64,000 nucleotides of DNA from Rhineura floridana (Eukaryota > Chordata > Lepidosauria > Squamata > Rhineuridae): positions 82,016,270-82,080,269 of the forward strand of contig NC_084489.1 in assembly GCF_030035675.1 (NCBI RefSeq), in the 5' to 3' direction. Numbering within the stretch: position 1 is the first letter of the stretch; each line of letters opens with the position of its first letter. Of the stretch, positions 32,900-44,189 are shown in pieces. The notes under the pieces were generated by a model. It saw only the letters and a list, made by a program, of their open reading frames with translations. It was not told the DNA's origin and ran no database searches. The position numbers were made by a program, and so were the translations under genes.

Positions 32900-33158
32900 G
32901 TCCCAGAGTGCAGGACACGGAATAATGGGCTCAAGTTGCAGGAAGCCAGATTTCAACTGGACATCAGGAAAAACTTCCTGTTAGAGCCACACGACAATGG
33001 AACCAATTACCTAGAGAGGTAGTGGGCTCTCCAACACTGGAGGCATTCAAGAGGCAGCTGGACAGCCATCTGTCGGGAATGCTTTGATTTGGATTCCTGC
33101 ACTGAGCAGGGGGTTGGACTTGATGGCCTTATAGGCCCCTTCCATTCTATGATTCTAG
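32900..33158 (+). mobile_element. CR1 LINE, 3' end
   Basis: GTGCAGGACACGGAATAATGG, CCTAGAGAGGTAGTGGGCTC and TTGATGGCCTTATAGGCC end in ATTCTATGATTCTA. It matches the copy at 10964-11441 closely. Confidence 0.85.
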
Positions 33159-33165
33159 TATTCCC

Positions 33166-33296
33166 TGCACTGTCTTTCCAGGGTTTCAGATGGGGAGCCT
33201 TTTTCCAACCCTACCTGGAGATGTTGGGGATAGAATCTGGTACCTTCTGCATGCAAAGCAGATGCTCTACCACTGAGCTACGGCTCTTTCTAGTTC
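33166..33296 (-). mobile_element. tRNA-derived SINE
   Basis: Reverse orientation: ATGCAAAGCAGATGCTCTAC then CACTGAGCTACGGC is the A-box side. The 3' portion is cut short next to the CR1 tail. Confidence 0.75.
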
Positions 33297-34029
33297 TTGC
33301 CCTGTCTGTGGTCTCGTTCAGCATCCCTATTCCCACAGCACCCAGAAATTCTTTTGGAAAATCTCCAGGGAGGGGCACGAAGGCAACAGCCCCCCTCAGT
33401 TTGTTCATCCTCCGCATCTGAATAGAGGTGAGCAGCAGAAACAATTTTATTCATTTGTTAACCTGTAATTTATTTAGCATCTAAAAGTCTATCTGGTGCT
33501 TTAAACAAAAAGAGTGGTCCCACCTCAAAACTTTAAAAAGGAACTGGAATGAGCTGGTACACTTGTTTTGGGTGATGGCTGCCTTTTTTTAAAAAAAAAG
33601 TTATGATTTTGGATAAGACGACACAGAATAATAAAAGCATTAAGCGAGAATGGAAAAATTGTGGAAAACCAGCTCAGCCAGATGAAGTCACAATACCACA
33701 CATTGGTGATGGGATTAGGGAATCCTCTTGCTAACGCTACTAGATTTCACCTCTGTGGAACAGAAGGCAGAACATTTTCAGGAACACTTTGCTTTGGCTG
33801 CTTTGTTTGGTCAAAAGCCTGAGTTGGCTGAGGTGCAGGGAACTGGCGCAAAGTGCTGGGATAAAAGGTAATTCATCTCCTGCTTTGAAGTGGCTTGATT
33901 TGATGGTTTCTCTTTTAATTTGAAAACAGAGTTGTAGCGTATTTATGTATGACAGCTGCTTTAAGGTTCCTGAAGGTCAAAAAGCAGATCATAAACTGAA
34001 ATATTAATGAGCATATTAATTATTGAGGC

Positions 34030-34205
34030 AGGAAGGGCTGTAGCTCAGTGACAGAGCATCTGCTTTGCATGTAGACGGTCCCCGGTTCAGCCCACAGCAT
34101 CTCCGGGTACCTTGGTGAGCTGCTGCCAGATGGTGTGGACAACACTGAGCTAGATGGGCCAACAGTCTGACTTAGAATGAGGCAGCTTCCTCAGTTCATA
34201 TGAGA
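34030..34205 (+). mobile_element. tRNA-derived SINE
   Basis: GGGCTGTAGCTCAGTGACAG (A box), CCCCGGTTCAGCCCAC (B box), ending GAGGCAGCTTCCTCAGTTC. Confidence 0.8.
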
Positions 34206-34738
34206 ATTCTAGATACAATGAGAGGGAGCTTTTGGAAATGTTGGATGAAACAAGGAAGGTTTCAAGAGGAGGACAGTGAGATCACAGAAGAGTCTAAACA
34301 GGAATCCAATGAGAAGTCAAGGGGTGAGGTGAGGTGAGATGTTTGGAAGGGTTAAGCTGTTGAGCACCTCAAAAGCAAACACTGCAAGAGAAGCTCAGCA
34401 GGGGGGAAAAACCTTCAGGACAATGACCCACTATCACCAATATTCTCACTGAAGGACTGCAGAATAGTTCCTTGGAACACAGTTGGCAAATCCTGTCTTA
34501 ATGTGTTTGTTTTTGCATTCTGATAATATAGGTTTGTTTTCTGGTTGCCAACTTCCTTCCTTAGTGTCAAAATAGAGATTCCCACACTCATGCAGAAAGA
34601 GGAAACTCCCCCTCCCCTCCCCTCCCACTTTGCAAGTTCATGTCCAGAGGCAGTGCTTTCCAAGATAGGCTGATGTGAGGAGACATGTGCTTCCTAGACA
34701 TCAGCTCAATTATTTGAACTAGCCAACTGGTCACTCAC

Positions 34739-34840
34739 CTTCATGGGTGGATATTTGTGGTAAGGAGCCGCCCCTGTAGCCAACTCAATGGCTGTGATTC
34801 CAAAACTCCAGATGTCCGCCTTGAAATCATAACCTCTCAC
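34739..34840 (-). CDS. OXSR1: OXSR1 exon 7 (kinase helix F region)
   Basis: It encodes [20 protein letters not shown], then [14 protein letters not shown], 34 codons, phase 0, acceptor TTTCCAG, donor GTGAGT. The DIWSFG motif (helix F Asp) is intact. Identical to human as I recall it. Confidence 0.98.
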
Positions 34841-35396
34841 CTGGAAAATTAACAGATAGCTAACAGCACATTTATCCTACATCCCGAGCTACGTGCCTCC
34901 AGGGCTTTCCTGCATTCTCGGTCACAAAATCAGTCCTACTCCGTCCGCATGATAGGCTGGATCATACCTAGGAGCTCTCACTTCTCCACAATCACCGTAT
35001 GCAGGGATAATTCATTTTCCAAGAAAGCCATTTCATTTCCGGTACTGAGTTATTGCCTGGCATCTTAGCCAGAACTTTTAGTTTCTCTCTCAACAGAAGA
35101 GAAAGGACACTGTGTATTCTCTTCAACAAGAGTTAAGACACCTCAAGTGTTTCGGCAAAACAGGAGGAATTAAATGCCTCCGGACTTGCCGGAAAATTAA
35201 GATCTCTGCAAATGTCATAGGAGTGCATTGCTTTGATAACTCAACATTGCCCTGGGAGCAAAAACAATAACTTCCATTGAAAGAGCGTTGGCTTCATATA
35301 GTACTCTGAACATGGATGAAGGGGAAAAAGCTGTCTGAAGTATAAGAAAATTAACCAACATTTTTTCTGAAGGAATATTAATACATCACTTCTAAT

Positions 35397-35497
35397 GTGC
35401 CAGGTATGCACTTTCCCATCTTTTTTTGCTGTATTCTCCCAGCTATCACGCAGGGTCAGCATTATTCTCATTTCACAGAGAGCAGGGACTGAGGCAC
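35397..35497 (-). mobile_element. MIR SINE fragment
   Basis: Reversed, it reads GTGCCTCAGTCCCTGCTCTC, TGTGAAATGAGAATAATG and later TACCTGGCAC, the order of the MIR core and 3' end. An ancient repeat shared across amniotes. Confidence 0.6.
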
Positions 35498-35622
35498 CCA
35501 ACAAAGGCTAATTCTAAAATGTATCTGAGAGACCTATGTATACATCTAGGGATGAAATATACATAAACACAGAACACTACTGTTCTTGTGCATCAAGCAC
35601 CTATAACCATAGTTTAGACAAG

Positions 35623-35757
35623 AGATAGCCAATGTGGTGCCTTCCAGATGATGTTAGACTCCAACTCCCATCAGCCCCAGACAGCATTCCCAGTGGTGAA
35701 GAATGATGGGAGTTCTACTCCAGCAACATCTGGAGGGCACCATGTTGGTTACCCCAG
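35623..35757. repeat. Fold-back DNA element (family A)
   Basis: GATAGCCAATGTGGTGCCTTC pairs with GAGGGCACCATGTTGGTTACC. Inside lie CTCCAACTCCCATCAGC and GATGGGAGTTCTACTCC. Confidence 0.7.
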
Positions 35758-35869
35758 TTTAGAATATGGCACCCACAGTGAGCCTTGGGCTTGCACGTTT
35801 TTCTTTCTTTCTGCTCCTTCCACACAGCCAGGAAATGGAGTTTGGAAGCTTTCATTTATGTTTTTTAAA

Positions 35870-35970
35870 TATTCACTGTGGTTAGCTTGAAACAAGCAAA
35901 CTTTAAACCATTGTTGCATAACTTCACTTACCACTGTTTAAGCTAACTGTGGCCAAGATCAACCACAGTT
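35870..35970. repeat. Family C fold-back fragment
   Basis: CACTGTGGTTAGCTTGAAAC and the inverted CTGTTTAAGCTAACTGTGGC pair across about 50 bases. Confidence 0.5.
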
Positions 35971-36302
35971 CCAGGTGCAGGTGACATGGCAGACTATGTT
36001 TAACCAGAAAGGGAAACAAAACTTTTGAACTCCTCCTCCAGGGTATGGGAGGATGACATGAGTCAGAGTCTTGCTCTAGCATGGTCTTCCTTATTTCCGT
36101 CACACTAAACTGTAGCATGCAAACTGGGTCAAAGCGGGAACAACCTCCACCAGAGAGGCAGGATTGGCTTCAGCTCCCTGTCAAATGCATGTTGTTTATT
36201 GCAAAACTATATTTGAGGCCATAGAACATGGAGAAATGTGTTGGATTATAATGACTTGATAACAACCCACAGTTTGTTGTGTTAAAATACAGAAAAGGTA
36301 TA

Positions 36303-36370
36303 TTATTATTATTTAATCAATTATTCAATCAATCAATCAAAATCCTCCCAAAGGAGCCCAGGGGAGCAAA
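36303..36370 (-). mobile_element. LINE 3' tail remnant
   Basis: (AATC)n then AATCCTCCCAAAGGAGCCCAGG is the complement of an L2-like ending. Confidence 0.55.
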
Positions 36371-36499
36371 CTTGTTTAAATAGATGTTTCTGCCATCACA
36401 AATCAAAGCACAAACCACCATTGGAAGCACAATCTTTCATATGACTGTTCATCTTCATGTTCAAGATGTTGTCACATTTCCCGAAGTCCTATTTGGTCC

Positions 36500-36718
36500 A
36501 CTCTGCACTATACATTTAAAGCATTCTCATACTACTTTAAACAGTCATGACTTTCTCCAAAGAACCTTGGGATTGATTGTTAAACTGCTCTGGAATTGTA
36601 GCTCTGCAAGGATAATTATAGGGGGTCTCATAACAATTCTCCGCACCCAGGATTCCTTGGGAGAAGCCACGACTGTTTAAAGTGATATGGTGCTGCTTTA
36701 AATGTATGGTGGGGATAG
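36500..36718. repeat. Fold-back DNA element (family B)
   Basis: TACTTTAAACAGTCATGAC at the left pairs with CACGACTGTTTAAAGTGATA at the right. Inner arms carry CTCTGGAATTGTAGCTCTG. Confidence 0.7.
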
Positions 36719-37182
36719 GGGTTTTGTTGCTTCAAATGTACTCCCTTCCTCTTTACTCCCAGGAACTCACTCAACTGAAAATCCTTTTCAGATTCACAGT
36801 TAAATCTATTTAGACGTAAATATATTAGACTTTTTCCTCTTTGATTATAGGCCCTTCATTAATTAAGGCAGTTTTAATCTCAGCACCTCTTGTTTGGTTG
36901 CATTTGTGCCTGGATTTTAATCTCATCTGCCAATCCCTTTTTACTGCTCTGTTCATAATCACCACCACCTTATCCTGCCAACAGACATTTACGGCTCCTG
37001 AAAATTTACAGAATCCCTTCAAGGAAGAAAGGCAGGCTAGGATGGTAAAAAAGCAGTGGAGCGCACAATCTCAGGTCAGTAAGTCACTGGCAAAATGCTG
37101 GCCTTGTCCTCTGGCACTTTCACAGCCCACACAAGATTATGCTGCTCCCAATGCTCAGCTGGTCATAGCTTAAATCATACTC

Positions 37183-37185
<3 letters not shown>

Positions 37186-37217
<32 letters not shown>
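37186..37217. repeat. (GA)n microsatellite
   Basis: About 16 AG units without interruption; in the intron only. Confidence 0.9.
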
Positions 37218-37220
<3 letters not shown>

Positions 37221-37257
37221 GAAACCTACCGATAACATGATGAACTATGAATGCACT

Positions 37258-37440
37258 GAAGCCAGTGGTAGAGCATCTGCTCTGCATGCAGTGTGTCCCA
37301 GGTTCAGTCCCTGACATCTCCAGGTACGGCTGGGAGAGACTCCCTGCCTGAAACCCTGGAGAGCCACTGCCAGTCAGTGTAGACAGTACTGAGCTAGATG
37401 GACCAATGGTCCGATTCAGTATAAGACAACTTTTGTGTTC
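37258..37440 (+). mobile_element. tRNA-derived SINE
   Basis: CAGTGGTAGAGCATCTGCTC then CCCAGGTTCAGTCCCTGAC form the head. It ends TCAGTATAAGACAACTTTTG. Confidence 0.85.
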
Positions 37441-37621
37441 CAAAATTTTTATATGTAGAATGATCTATTGGTTTAACTCAATATTTAAGAATGAAAGTTA
37501 TACACCATGTATTTTAAGTATTTTTTTAAAAAGTCACATTGGGGGAGGGTTTTGGGGGGGGCAGTGGGTGAGGGCAGTAGAGTTTCACCTGAACAAAAAT
37601 GATGCTGGTCTGAAGCCGCTC

Positions 37622-37975
37622 CTGCACTCATCAACTAATGGCTGTGTTTGCATATCACAATTAACCAGGGTTTCTGGTTTATCATGGTTTCCCGTGAATA
37701 AATGGTGTGCGCCAGTTCCCGCTTTGCTTTTCCCTTTGCACGAGTGTGATAAACAAATTCCATCCAAACCTGGGATCGTGGTTTGTTGCTCAACAACAAG
37801 CCATGATGCACAAGCCAGCTACAAACCATGGGTTAAGATTGGCCAGCAACTGTGGCTTGTTAGTGAGAAATAAACCATGATCCTGGATGCAGATGAGCAT
37901 GTGGTTCATTTATGGCAAACTATGCTAAGCCAGAAACCCTGGTTCGTCGTGACGTGCGAATGCGACCAAGGGGAA
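37622..37975. repeat. Fold-back repeat (family C), longest copy
   Basis: Left outer arm AACCAGGGTTTCTGGTTTA pairs with right outer arm TAAGCCAGAAACCCTGGTTC. The outermost parts are GTGTTTGCATATCACAATT and CGTGACGTGCGAATGCGACC. Inner repeats of AAACCATG and CTTGTT recur. No target duplication was found. Confidence 0.65.
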
Positions 37976-38147
37976 CAGGCTGTGAAAAAGCCAAGGTTAA
38001 CACATCTGCAATTTATTACATTTGTACCTTGTCCTTCCTCCAAGGAAAATCAATCAGCAGAGTGGCTTGGAACTTTTGCCACTACTGGAGGGCCATCATG
38101 ATGGCAGCCATTAGGTAGAAGTTGCATGCTAACCATTCCAACATTTA

Positions 38148-38405
<258 letters not shown>

Positions 38406-39988
38406 CTACTCCCTTTATCAGTGAATGGTGCAAAATAAAAATCACAAATGCTGAGAATTTTCAAGCTAAGCCTGATTAGCTAGGAAATGAATTCAATTCT
38501 TAGGTTTAGCTGAATACAATCATTATCTGCCCTCACACGATACTCTGGACTGAAGTCAATGTGGTGACTTGCATACCTATGGAAAAAAATAGCAAAACCA
38601 AATAAAAAAAACCCTCCCACTATTTTGATATATGGGCACTCATCTACAGCAAGCATCATGGGCCAAACAAGCCATCAATAGATTTCAGAGAAAGCCATCA
38701 GGACAGGTTGCACCTTAGACGTACCAATGGTGCCCAAAGTTTGCAATACGAGCAAGCATTTTAAAATGTATCAGATGTTAAGAACATAAGAACTGTGCTT
38801 TATCAGGCTATGTGAAGAGTATCAACTATTCAGTTACAACATATTATAACTACCCAGCTACATTTGCAAGAAAAAGAACAAAGACAGTGGTAAATAATAA
38901 AACTGCATGTGCCATGTCAGTATGAGAAGGTGGGAAACCCACTGCATGCAACCTTTGCAGAGTTCACCCTCCTCAAATCTCAGCTATTTTTCAAAAATCA
39001 AGCTTCTAGACCTTATGATTCTGAAGACAGGCTTGGAAGTGTATTGACGTCTGAATGACGTGTCAGATAGCTGAAGCGTTTGTTGTATAAGCTTTTTCAG
39101 TGCCCAGCATAGCCTCTCCCCATGGCCAATTAAAATGTCAGTTTGCAACAATAATTCCTCTCTTTCTGATGTTAGGAGGTCGAGTGCTGCTACATCTGTA
39201 ACCAAAACAGCACCACCCACAAATACAAGGGAGGTATCAGCAGGCTTGGGGGAAATCTCAAGATTTTCAGAAGTACAAAAAAAATGTATCTTTACAGCCC
39301 CCCAAACCAGCGCAAGATCTATATGTGCTCAATGGCTACAATATGGACTGACTAGTTTTTTTTTTGGGGGGGGGGGGAGAAAATGAAATAGAATGGCTAG
39401 AATCTTGAACAGGGAGCACTTCACACTGCAACCCTTTGTTGCAGTTCCCACTTCTTATGATTCTGTAATCCTTATGAGAAGCAGGGGAAATCTGCTTGCA
39501 TAACATTTACAGAGGAGGCAAAATTTAAGTTTTTACTCAGTGAAAGCAGGCCTTCAAAATTCAGTTTTGAGCTCAAAGTGCAAAACCACCCTCACAATAA
39601 TTTCAGGGCCCTGCAGATCCTCATCTCCCACTCTCATCACCTCAATATGAACAGAAGGTCATCCTAGAAACCCCACATCATCCAGTCACAAGACTTTTGT
39701 ATTGCTGCTTCTCAGATTATGCATAGATTTATGAAGCTGTTATTGTTTCTAAGAACAAAGAGAGGGTGGGAGGGGAGGGAGAATTGGATATCTTGTTCTA
39801 GATAAATCTGCCTTGCGTAGAATTCATGCATTTTAAGCAATCACGTATTACAACTGCAGCATAGTGATTATCCTGTCATATTTCATTAGAGGATAAAGGA
39901 ACATGCAAGTTAATATATTTGACACAATATTCCCAACCAAGGAGAAATACTGCAGTGTCACCTCAGCCATAAAGCAGACTGTGTGATC

Positions 39989-40112
39989 CAGGGAAGTAGA
40001 ACCTCTGGTCCTCCAGATCTCGTTGGGACTCCCAGTTCCCATTAGTCCCAGCTAGCATGGCCAATGGTCAGGGATGATGGCAGCTGTAGTTCAACAATAT
40101 CTGTGATGCGGC
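39989..40112. repeat. Fold-back DNA element (family A)
   Basis: CCTCCAGATCTCGTTGGGAC, CTAGCATGGCCAATGGTCAG in the centre and GCTGTAGTTCAACAATATC to the right. Confidence 0.6.
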
Positions 40113-40171
40113 ATAGGAGTTAGCTCAGTGGGGGAGCAGGAGGTGTGTGGAAAGAGTTAAGCAATCTACTA

Positions 40172-40307
40172 CACTGTTCTTCAATCCTGGATCCCCATAC
40201 GATGTTGGAGTACAATTCCTATCATCCTTGGCCATTGGCTAAGCTGGCTGGGGGTGATGGGAGTTGTAGTCCAACAACATCTGGGGACCCAAGGTTTAAG
40301 AACAGTG
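40172..40307. mobile_element. Family A fold-back with hAT-like ends and near-match target duplication
   Basis: Termini CACTGTTCTTCAA and TTAAGAACAGTG are inverted. The flanks ATCTACTA (40164-40171) and ATCTACGG (40308-40315) agree at 6 of 8 bases, as an aged 8-bp hAT duplication would. Inner arms carry ACGATGTTGGAGTACAA and TTGTAGTCCAACAACATCTG. This is the best evidence here that family A is hAT-derived. Confidence 0.75.
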
Positions 40308-40755
40308 ATCTACGGGACCTGACGAGTCCTTGTATGTGCTAAAGCAGCTCCATTGATCTGGCAATGTTAACAGCATGATGGAAAAAATCTCCCTTGCAGA
40401 TAGGGACTTTGACCATTAAAAAGTATAAATGAGCAGAGTTCTGTGTTCCTCTGTAAGGAAGATGCACCTGGAGCAATTTCGGCCTGATGCTGCGGATGAC
40501 AGCCAGTTCTCAGTCCAGCCCAGGTGACAACACTGATCCTGCCTACAAGAGGAACTGCCACGAGTTCTGCTCGACAGAAATTGGTCCCATTACCTTGGGA
40601 TGGAGAAAGTCTGAAATACGTGAGATGCTATGCAGAACAGGGTTAATAAAGGAATTATAAAATTGTCTGAAATCAAGTTAATATTTGATGTTGAGGCTGA
40701 ATAATAAGGTTAAGTAAAGGAAAATGGGTTGTAATTATGTTGCAAATAACTGGCA

Positions 40756-41112
40756 TTGAAGAACAGTATAATAAAGTTTTTGAAAGATTACAGACTTGGT
40801 GATATTTATATAGTGGCTGAAACATCTAAATCAAGAGGGCTTGCGATACACATAAAAACCAGTAAGTTACAAGTCCTCAAGGAGTTTACAGATGGACAGG
40901 GTAGAGAAATAATTGGTCAAGTGAAGGTAAATGAATGGGTTATAAATATACCAAATACTTATGCACTAAATATTAACCAAACAACATTTTATAATAGGTT
41001 AGAAAAATTAATCAATAATTTTGGAAGTGAGGACTGGATAATAAGTGGAGACCTGAATTTGGTTATGGATAATGTGAAAGACAAAAAATTAAAAAAAAGA
41101 AAAATTTCGTAA
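40756..41112 (+). mobile_element. L1 LINE fragment, endonuclease region only
   Basis: One open frame of about 118 residues follows the L1 ORF2 endonuclease pattern: RGLAIHI, then GREIIGQVKVNEW, YALNINQTTFYNRLEKLINN (YAPN..FY position) and ISGDLNLVMD (GDFN position, Phe replaced by Leu). It ends in an A-rich stretch with a stop. No RT follows, although L1 copies usually keep their 3' end, so the piece was cut on both sides. Confidence 0.7.
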
Positions 41113-41294
41113 CCTTAAAAAAATTATGAAAGTGATATCCATTAGCTCTTACATAGAATAGCTCTCTACAAAGAGCTCTCAGTAGAGTAGCTCTCTCCTG
41201 AGAGAGATTTAATCTAAACAATGTTTATTCAAGAATAGTTTGTTTTCTTTTTAGCAACAGTAAGCTTATTAATGAATATAACAGATACAGAAAT

Positions 41295-41425
41295 AAAAAT
41301 CAGAGGATGATATTCAACTGAGTCATACTCAGAGTAGACTCATTAAAATTAACGAACCTAAGTTAGTCATATCTATTAACTTCAATACTGCTCTGAGTAG
41401 GCCTTGCATTGAATACCACCCAGGA
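41295..41425. repeat. Palindromic repeat (CTCAGAGTAGAC type)
   Basis: TACTCAGAGTAGACTCATT pairs imperfectly with ACTGCTCTGAGTAGGCC around AACCTAAGTTAGTCATATC. Likely a MITE; family not known to me. Confidence 0.55.
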
Positions 41426-41529
41426 TTTATATCAATCATAACCCCATAATATTAGAATTGGAACGCACAGGAAACACAAGAGTCACAGGAGCTTAATGCC
41501 ATGTTATTAAAGGAAGGCATTTGGATTAT

Positions 41530-41830
41530 ACGTTTAAAGCAGTAGCATCCTGCTTTAAACAGTCATGGTTTCCTCAAAAGAATCCTGGGAAATGTAGTTT
41601 GTTAAGAGCGCTGAAAGTTGTTAGGAACCCCCTATTGCCCTCACAGAGCTGTAATTCTCAGTGGTTCTTCTCTGAGTCATTCTCAGTGTAATTCTCAGAA
41701 TCAATCCCTCTTCCCAGGGTACTCTTGAGAATTGTAGCTCTGTGAGGGGAATACATGTCTCCTATCAAGCCTCGGCACCCTTAACAAACTACAGTGCCCA
41801 GGATTCTTTAGGGGACTATAATTCTTTAGA
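41530..41830. repeat. Fold-back DNA element (family B), nearly full length
   Basis: AATCCTGGGAAATGTAGTTTG at the left pairs with AACTACAGTGCCCAGGATTC at the right. CAGAGCTGTAATTCTCAG and GAATTGTAGCTCTGTG form the inner arms. Confidence 0.75.
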
Positions 41831-41836
41831 AGATTA

Positions 41837-41923
41837 ATACTTCTCATAAACAAAACAGTATTTAAGTATTTAGATTCCACTAACTCCTTATAAGATAAAT
41901 ACTATTTTGTTTATGAGAAGTAT
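41837..41923. repeat. Inverted repeat with 25-bp arms
   Basis: 41837-41861 (ATACTTCTCATAAAC..) and 41899-41923 are reverse complements with one mismatch, around a 37-bp loop. Both arms are followed or overlapped by TATTTAAGTATT. It directly abuts the family B element. Confidence 0.8.
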
Positions 41924-42203
41924 TTAAGTATTCAGAATTTATAAGGAGAGCACAGATTGAATGAGTGTAAATGCTATTTTGTGCATGGAAATTAAAAAAA
42001 GTTTTCTTTTAAAAAGATGCTTTATGGAACAGGGGAAGAGGCTGCAGTCCTTACAGCGAACTGGTGACGACAGGAGAGCAAGCTTCAATATGGCTTAGAT
42101 GTCAATATTTGTGATTTTAATTAGGATGATGATATATTTTTGTGTGTTTTGCATTTCTTTGAAAATTAGGCAGGGTAAAGAATGTTTAAATAAATAAAAC
42201 AAA

Positions 42204-42236
42204 CATCTGGAGGGCCACAGGTGCCCCATTCCTAGC
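42204..42236. repeat. Half copy of a family A fold-back
   Basis: ACATCTGGAGGGCCACAGG then CCCCATTCCTAG, the right arm only. Confidence 0.5.
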
Positions 42237-43134
42237 CTAATCCTCTTGGTTGTCTAGAAAGGGGTGTGTGAGCGTGTGCAGAAACTAGTCTACTAGATAA
42301 AGGTAAGATCTGCACTCATTGCTCTTCCTCCTGTTGCCTGTGGCAGGGTCTCCAGAAGGTTGCCCAGAGGTGAGTGCAGATGGAGTCTGTCTCAGTCCTG
42401 ACTAGAGATGCTAGGAACTGAACGTGGGCCAAGGTCCTTTCCCCTGAACTTCCTAGGCAAATTCTCTCTCTACCTTAGACCAAGTTCTGTCCATGTCGTA
42501 AAAAGTTCGCATGCTACATTGTGAAGTTTGGTGGATCCTAATCAGGGTTCCACACTATTGCTCACCATCTGGCAAGCATAACAATCTCAGCCTTCCAAGC
42601 TTGGACCTGCAGAGTTAAAAGTCACAAGGGCATCCATGGGGACTAGAAGCCTGCCATTATAACACAAAAAAAGGAAATCTAGGATCTCATGATCCTGACC
42701 AAGCAATGTTGGATGCCCTAGTTCATACATGGCATTTGCAGTTACCCTCTCTGGAGGTCTACCCCCAAATCTATCATACAAAGTTCCCTTAGTTTAGCAG
42801 ATGGCTCATTACAAGAAACAGATTTGCTGTCATGGATTCTACAGGCAAAACTGTTGGAGAGAGCCGAATACATGCCAAAGAACAGACACTTCTTTAAAAA
42901 GTATTATACAAGGAATCTTTTTATAGGAAATAATTAAGTGTGGGCTTGCATTTACTGGGACTTCTTCAACGCAGAACAGTTTCCTAATATTTACAAATGT
43001 AAGCTGTCAAAATAGAAGAATCACTTTGACAGCCCAAGTAATCCACATTTTTCCAGGGGTGGGGGGAAAACATAAATTTAAAACTGTTCATTTCATATGC
43101 CAGAGCATGGTTGAGACAGCTTGTCAGTCCTACA

Positions 43135-43327
43135 ACACATAAGAAGCTGTCTTATACAGAGTCAGACCATTGGTCTATATAGCTCAGTATTGTCTACACT
43201 GACTGACAGCAGCTCTCCAGAGTTTCTGGCAGGGGACACTCCCAGCTCTACCTGAATATTCAGGGATTGAATCTGGAACCTTCTACATTAAAAGCAAGTG
43301 CTCTACTACTGAGCTATAACTTGTTCT
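43135..43327 (-). mobile_element. tRNA-derived SINE
   Basis: It starts (reversed end) AAGAAGCTGTCTTATACAGAG and finishes TGCTCTACTACTGAGCTATAA, the A-box side. Nearly full length. Confidence 0.85.
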
Positions 43328-43785
43328 CAATTTGTAACAAACCCAAACATTCTTGGGAAGAATATATTCACCACAGAAAGCTAGCACATAAGGGATAAAC
43401 CCTTGTATACTCCCAAACATGCTAATCTTCTGTGTGCAGGCACTGTGTTCACATAGGTGAACGGGCAATCCAAACATGACGTTTTCAACTGAAAGTGACA
43501 CGGTTTAGGAAAGGCTCTACCATGACTCCCATACTGCCCCGTGTAACTCATTGTTGCCCCGATAACAGAGGCAGAATAAAGTATGCAAAATAAAAGTAGG
43601 CACATCTGTTTTACTCGCATAGTTCACACCAGTTGCAGAATTTAGCTTTTTCTTTTGCAGAAATCGTGTTTCTGTCTTAATATGCACAGCTGTGGGATTA
43701 ACCATAGGTGTGTTCTAGTTCACAGAAACGGCAGGTGAGGGGATTAGACTGTTCCATGACTATTGCTTCACTCTTTCGAGAGCAG

Positions 43786-43923
43786 GGATAGGGGAAGGTG
43801 TGGCCTTCCAGATGTTGTTGGGACTCCACCTCCCATCAGCCCCAGCAAACATAGCCGATGGTCAGGGATGAAGGGAGATGTAGTCCAGTAACATCTGGAG
43901 CGCTGCAGGCTCCCCATCCCTAT
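43786..43923. repeat. Fold-back DNA element (family A)
   Basis: CAGGGATAGGGGAAGGTGTG at the left pairs loosely with GCAGGCTCCCCATCCCTAT at the right; CTCCACCTCCCATCAGC lies inside. Confidence 0.7.
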
Positions 43924-44189
43924 TGTGGAGCATCCTTGAATTTAAACACATGGATCTGGCAGGCATCTTATTGCACATGTCCCTGCCGAGGATAAGAAAG
44001 TCATCCTTGCATTTTCTGAAGTGGCTGTGTGTGGCGAGGTGTTGTAATTGAGAGGGAAGCAAGTTTATTCATCATCTTGGCTACATGCCTGGGAGTCTGT
44101 AGTGGCCTGCTGGTGCTAATGTTAGCTATAGAACCTAAGCTAAGCCCACCTCGATGGGGCAACAGATGCTGCCCTGTGATATCATTACC

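Larger units (their letters stand above)
31895..34738 (-). other. OXSR1 intron 7
   Basis: It holds a CR1 tail (32900-33158) directly followed by a reversed tRNA SINE (33166-33296), and another SINE at 34030-34205. Nothing recognised in 31895-32890, 33300-34025 or 34210-34735. Confidence 0.8.
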
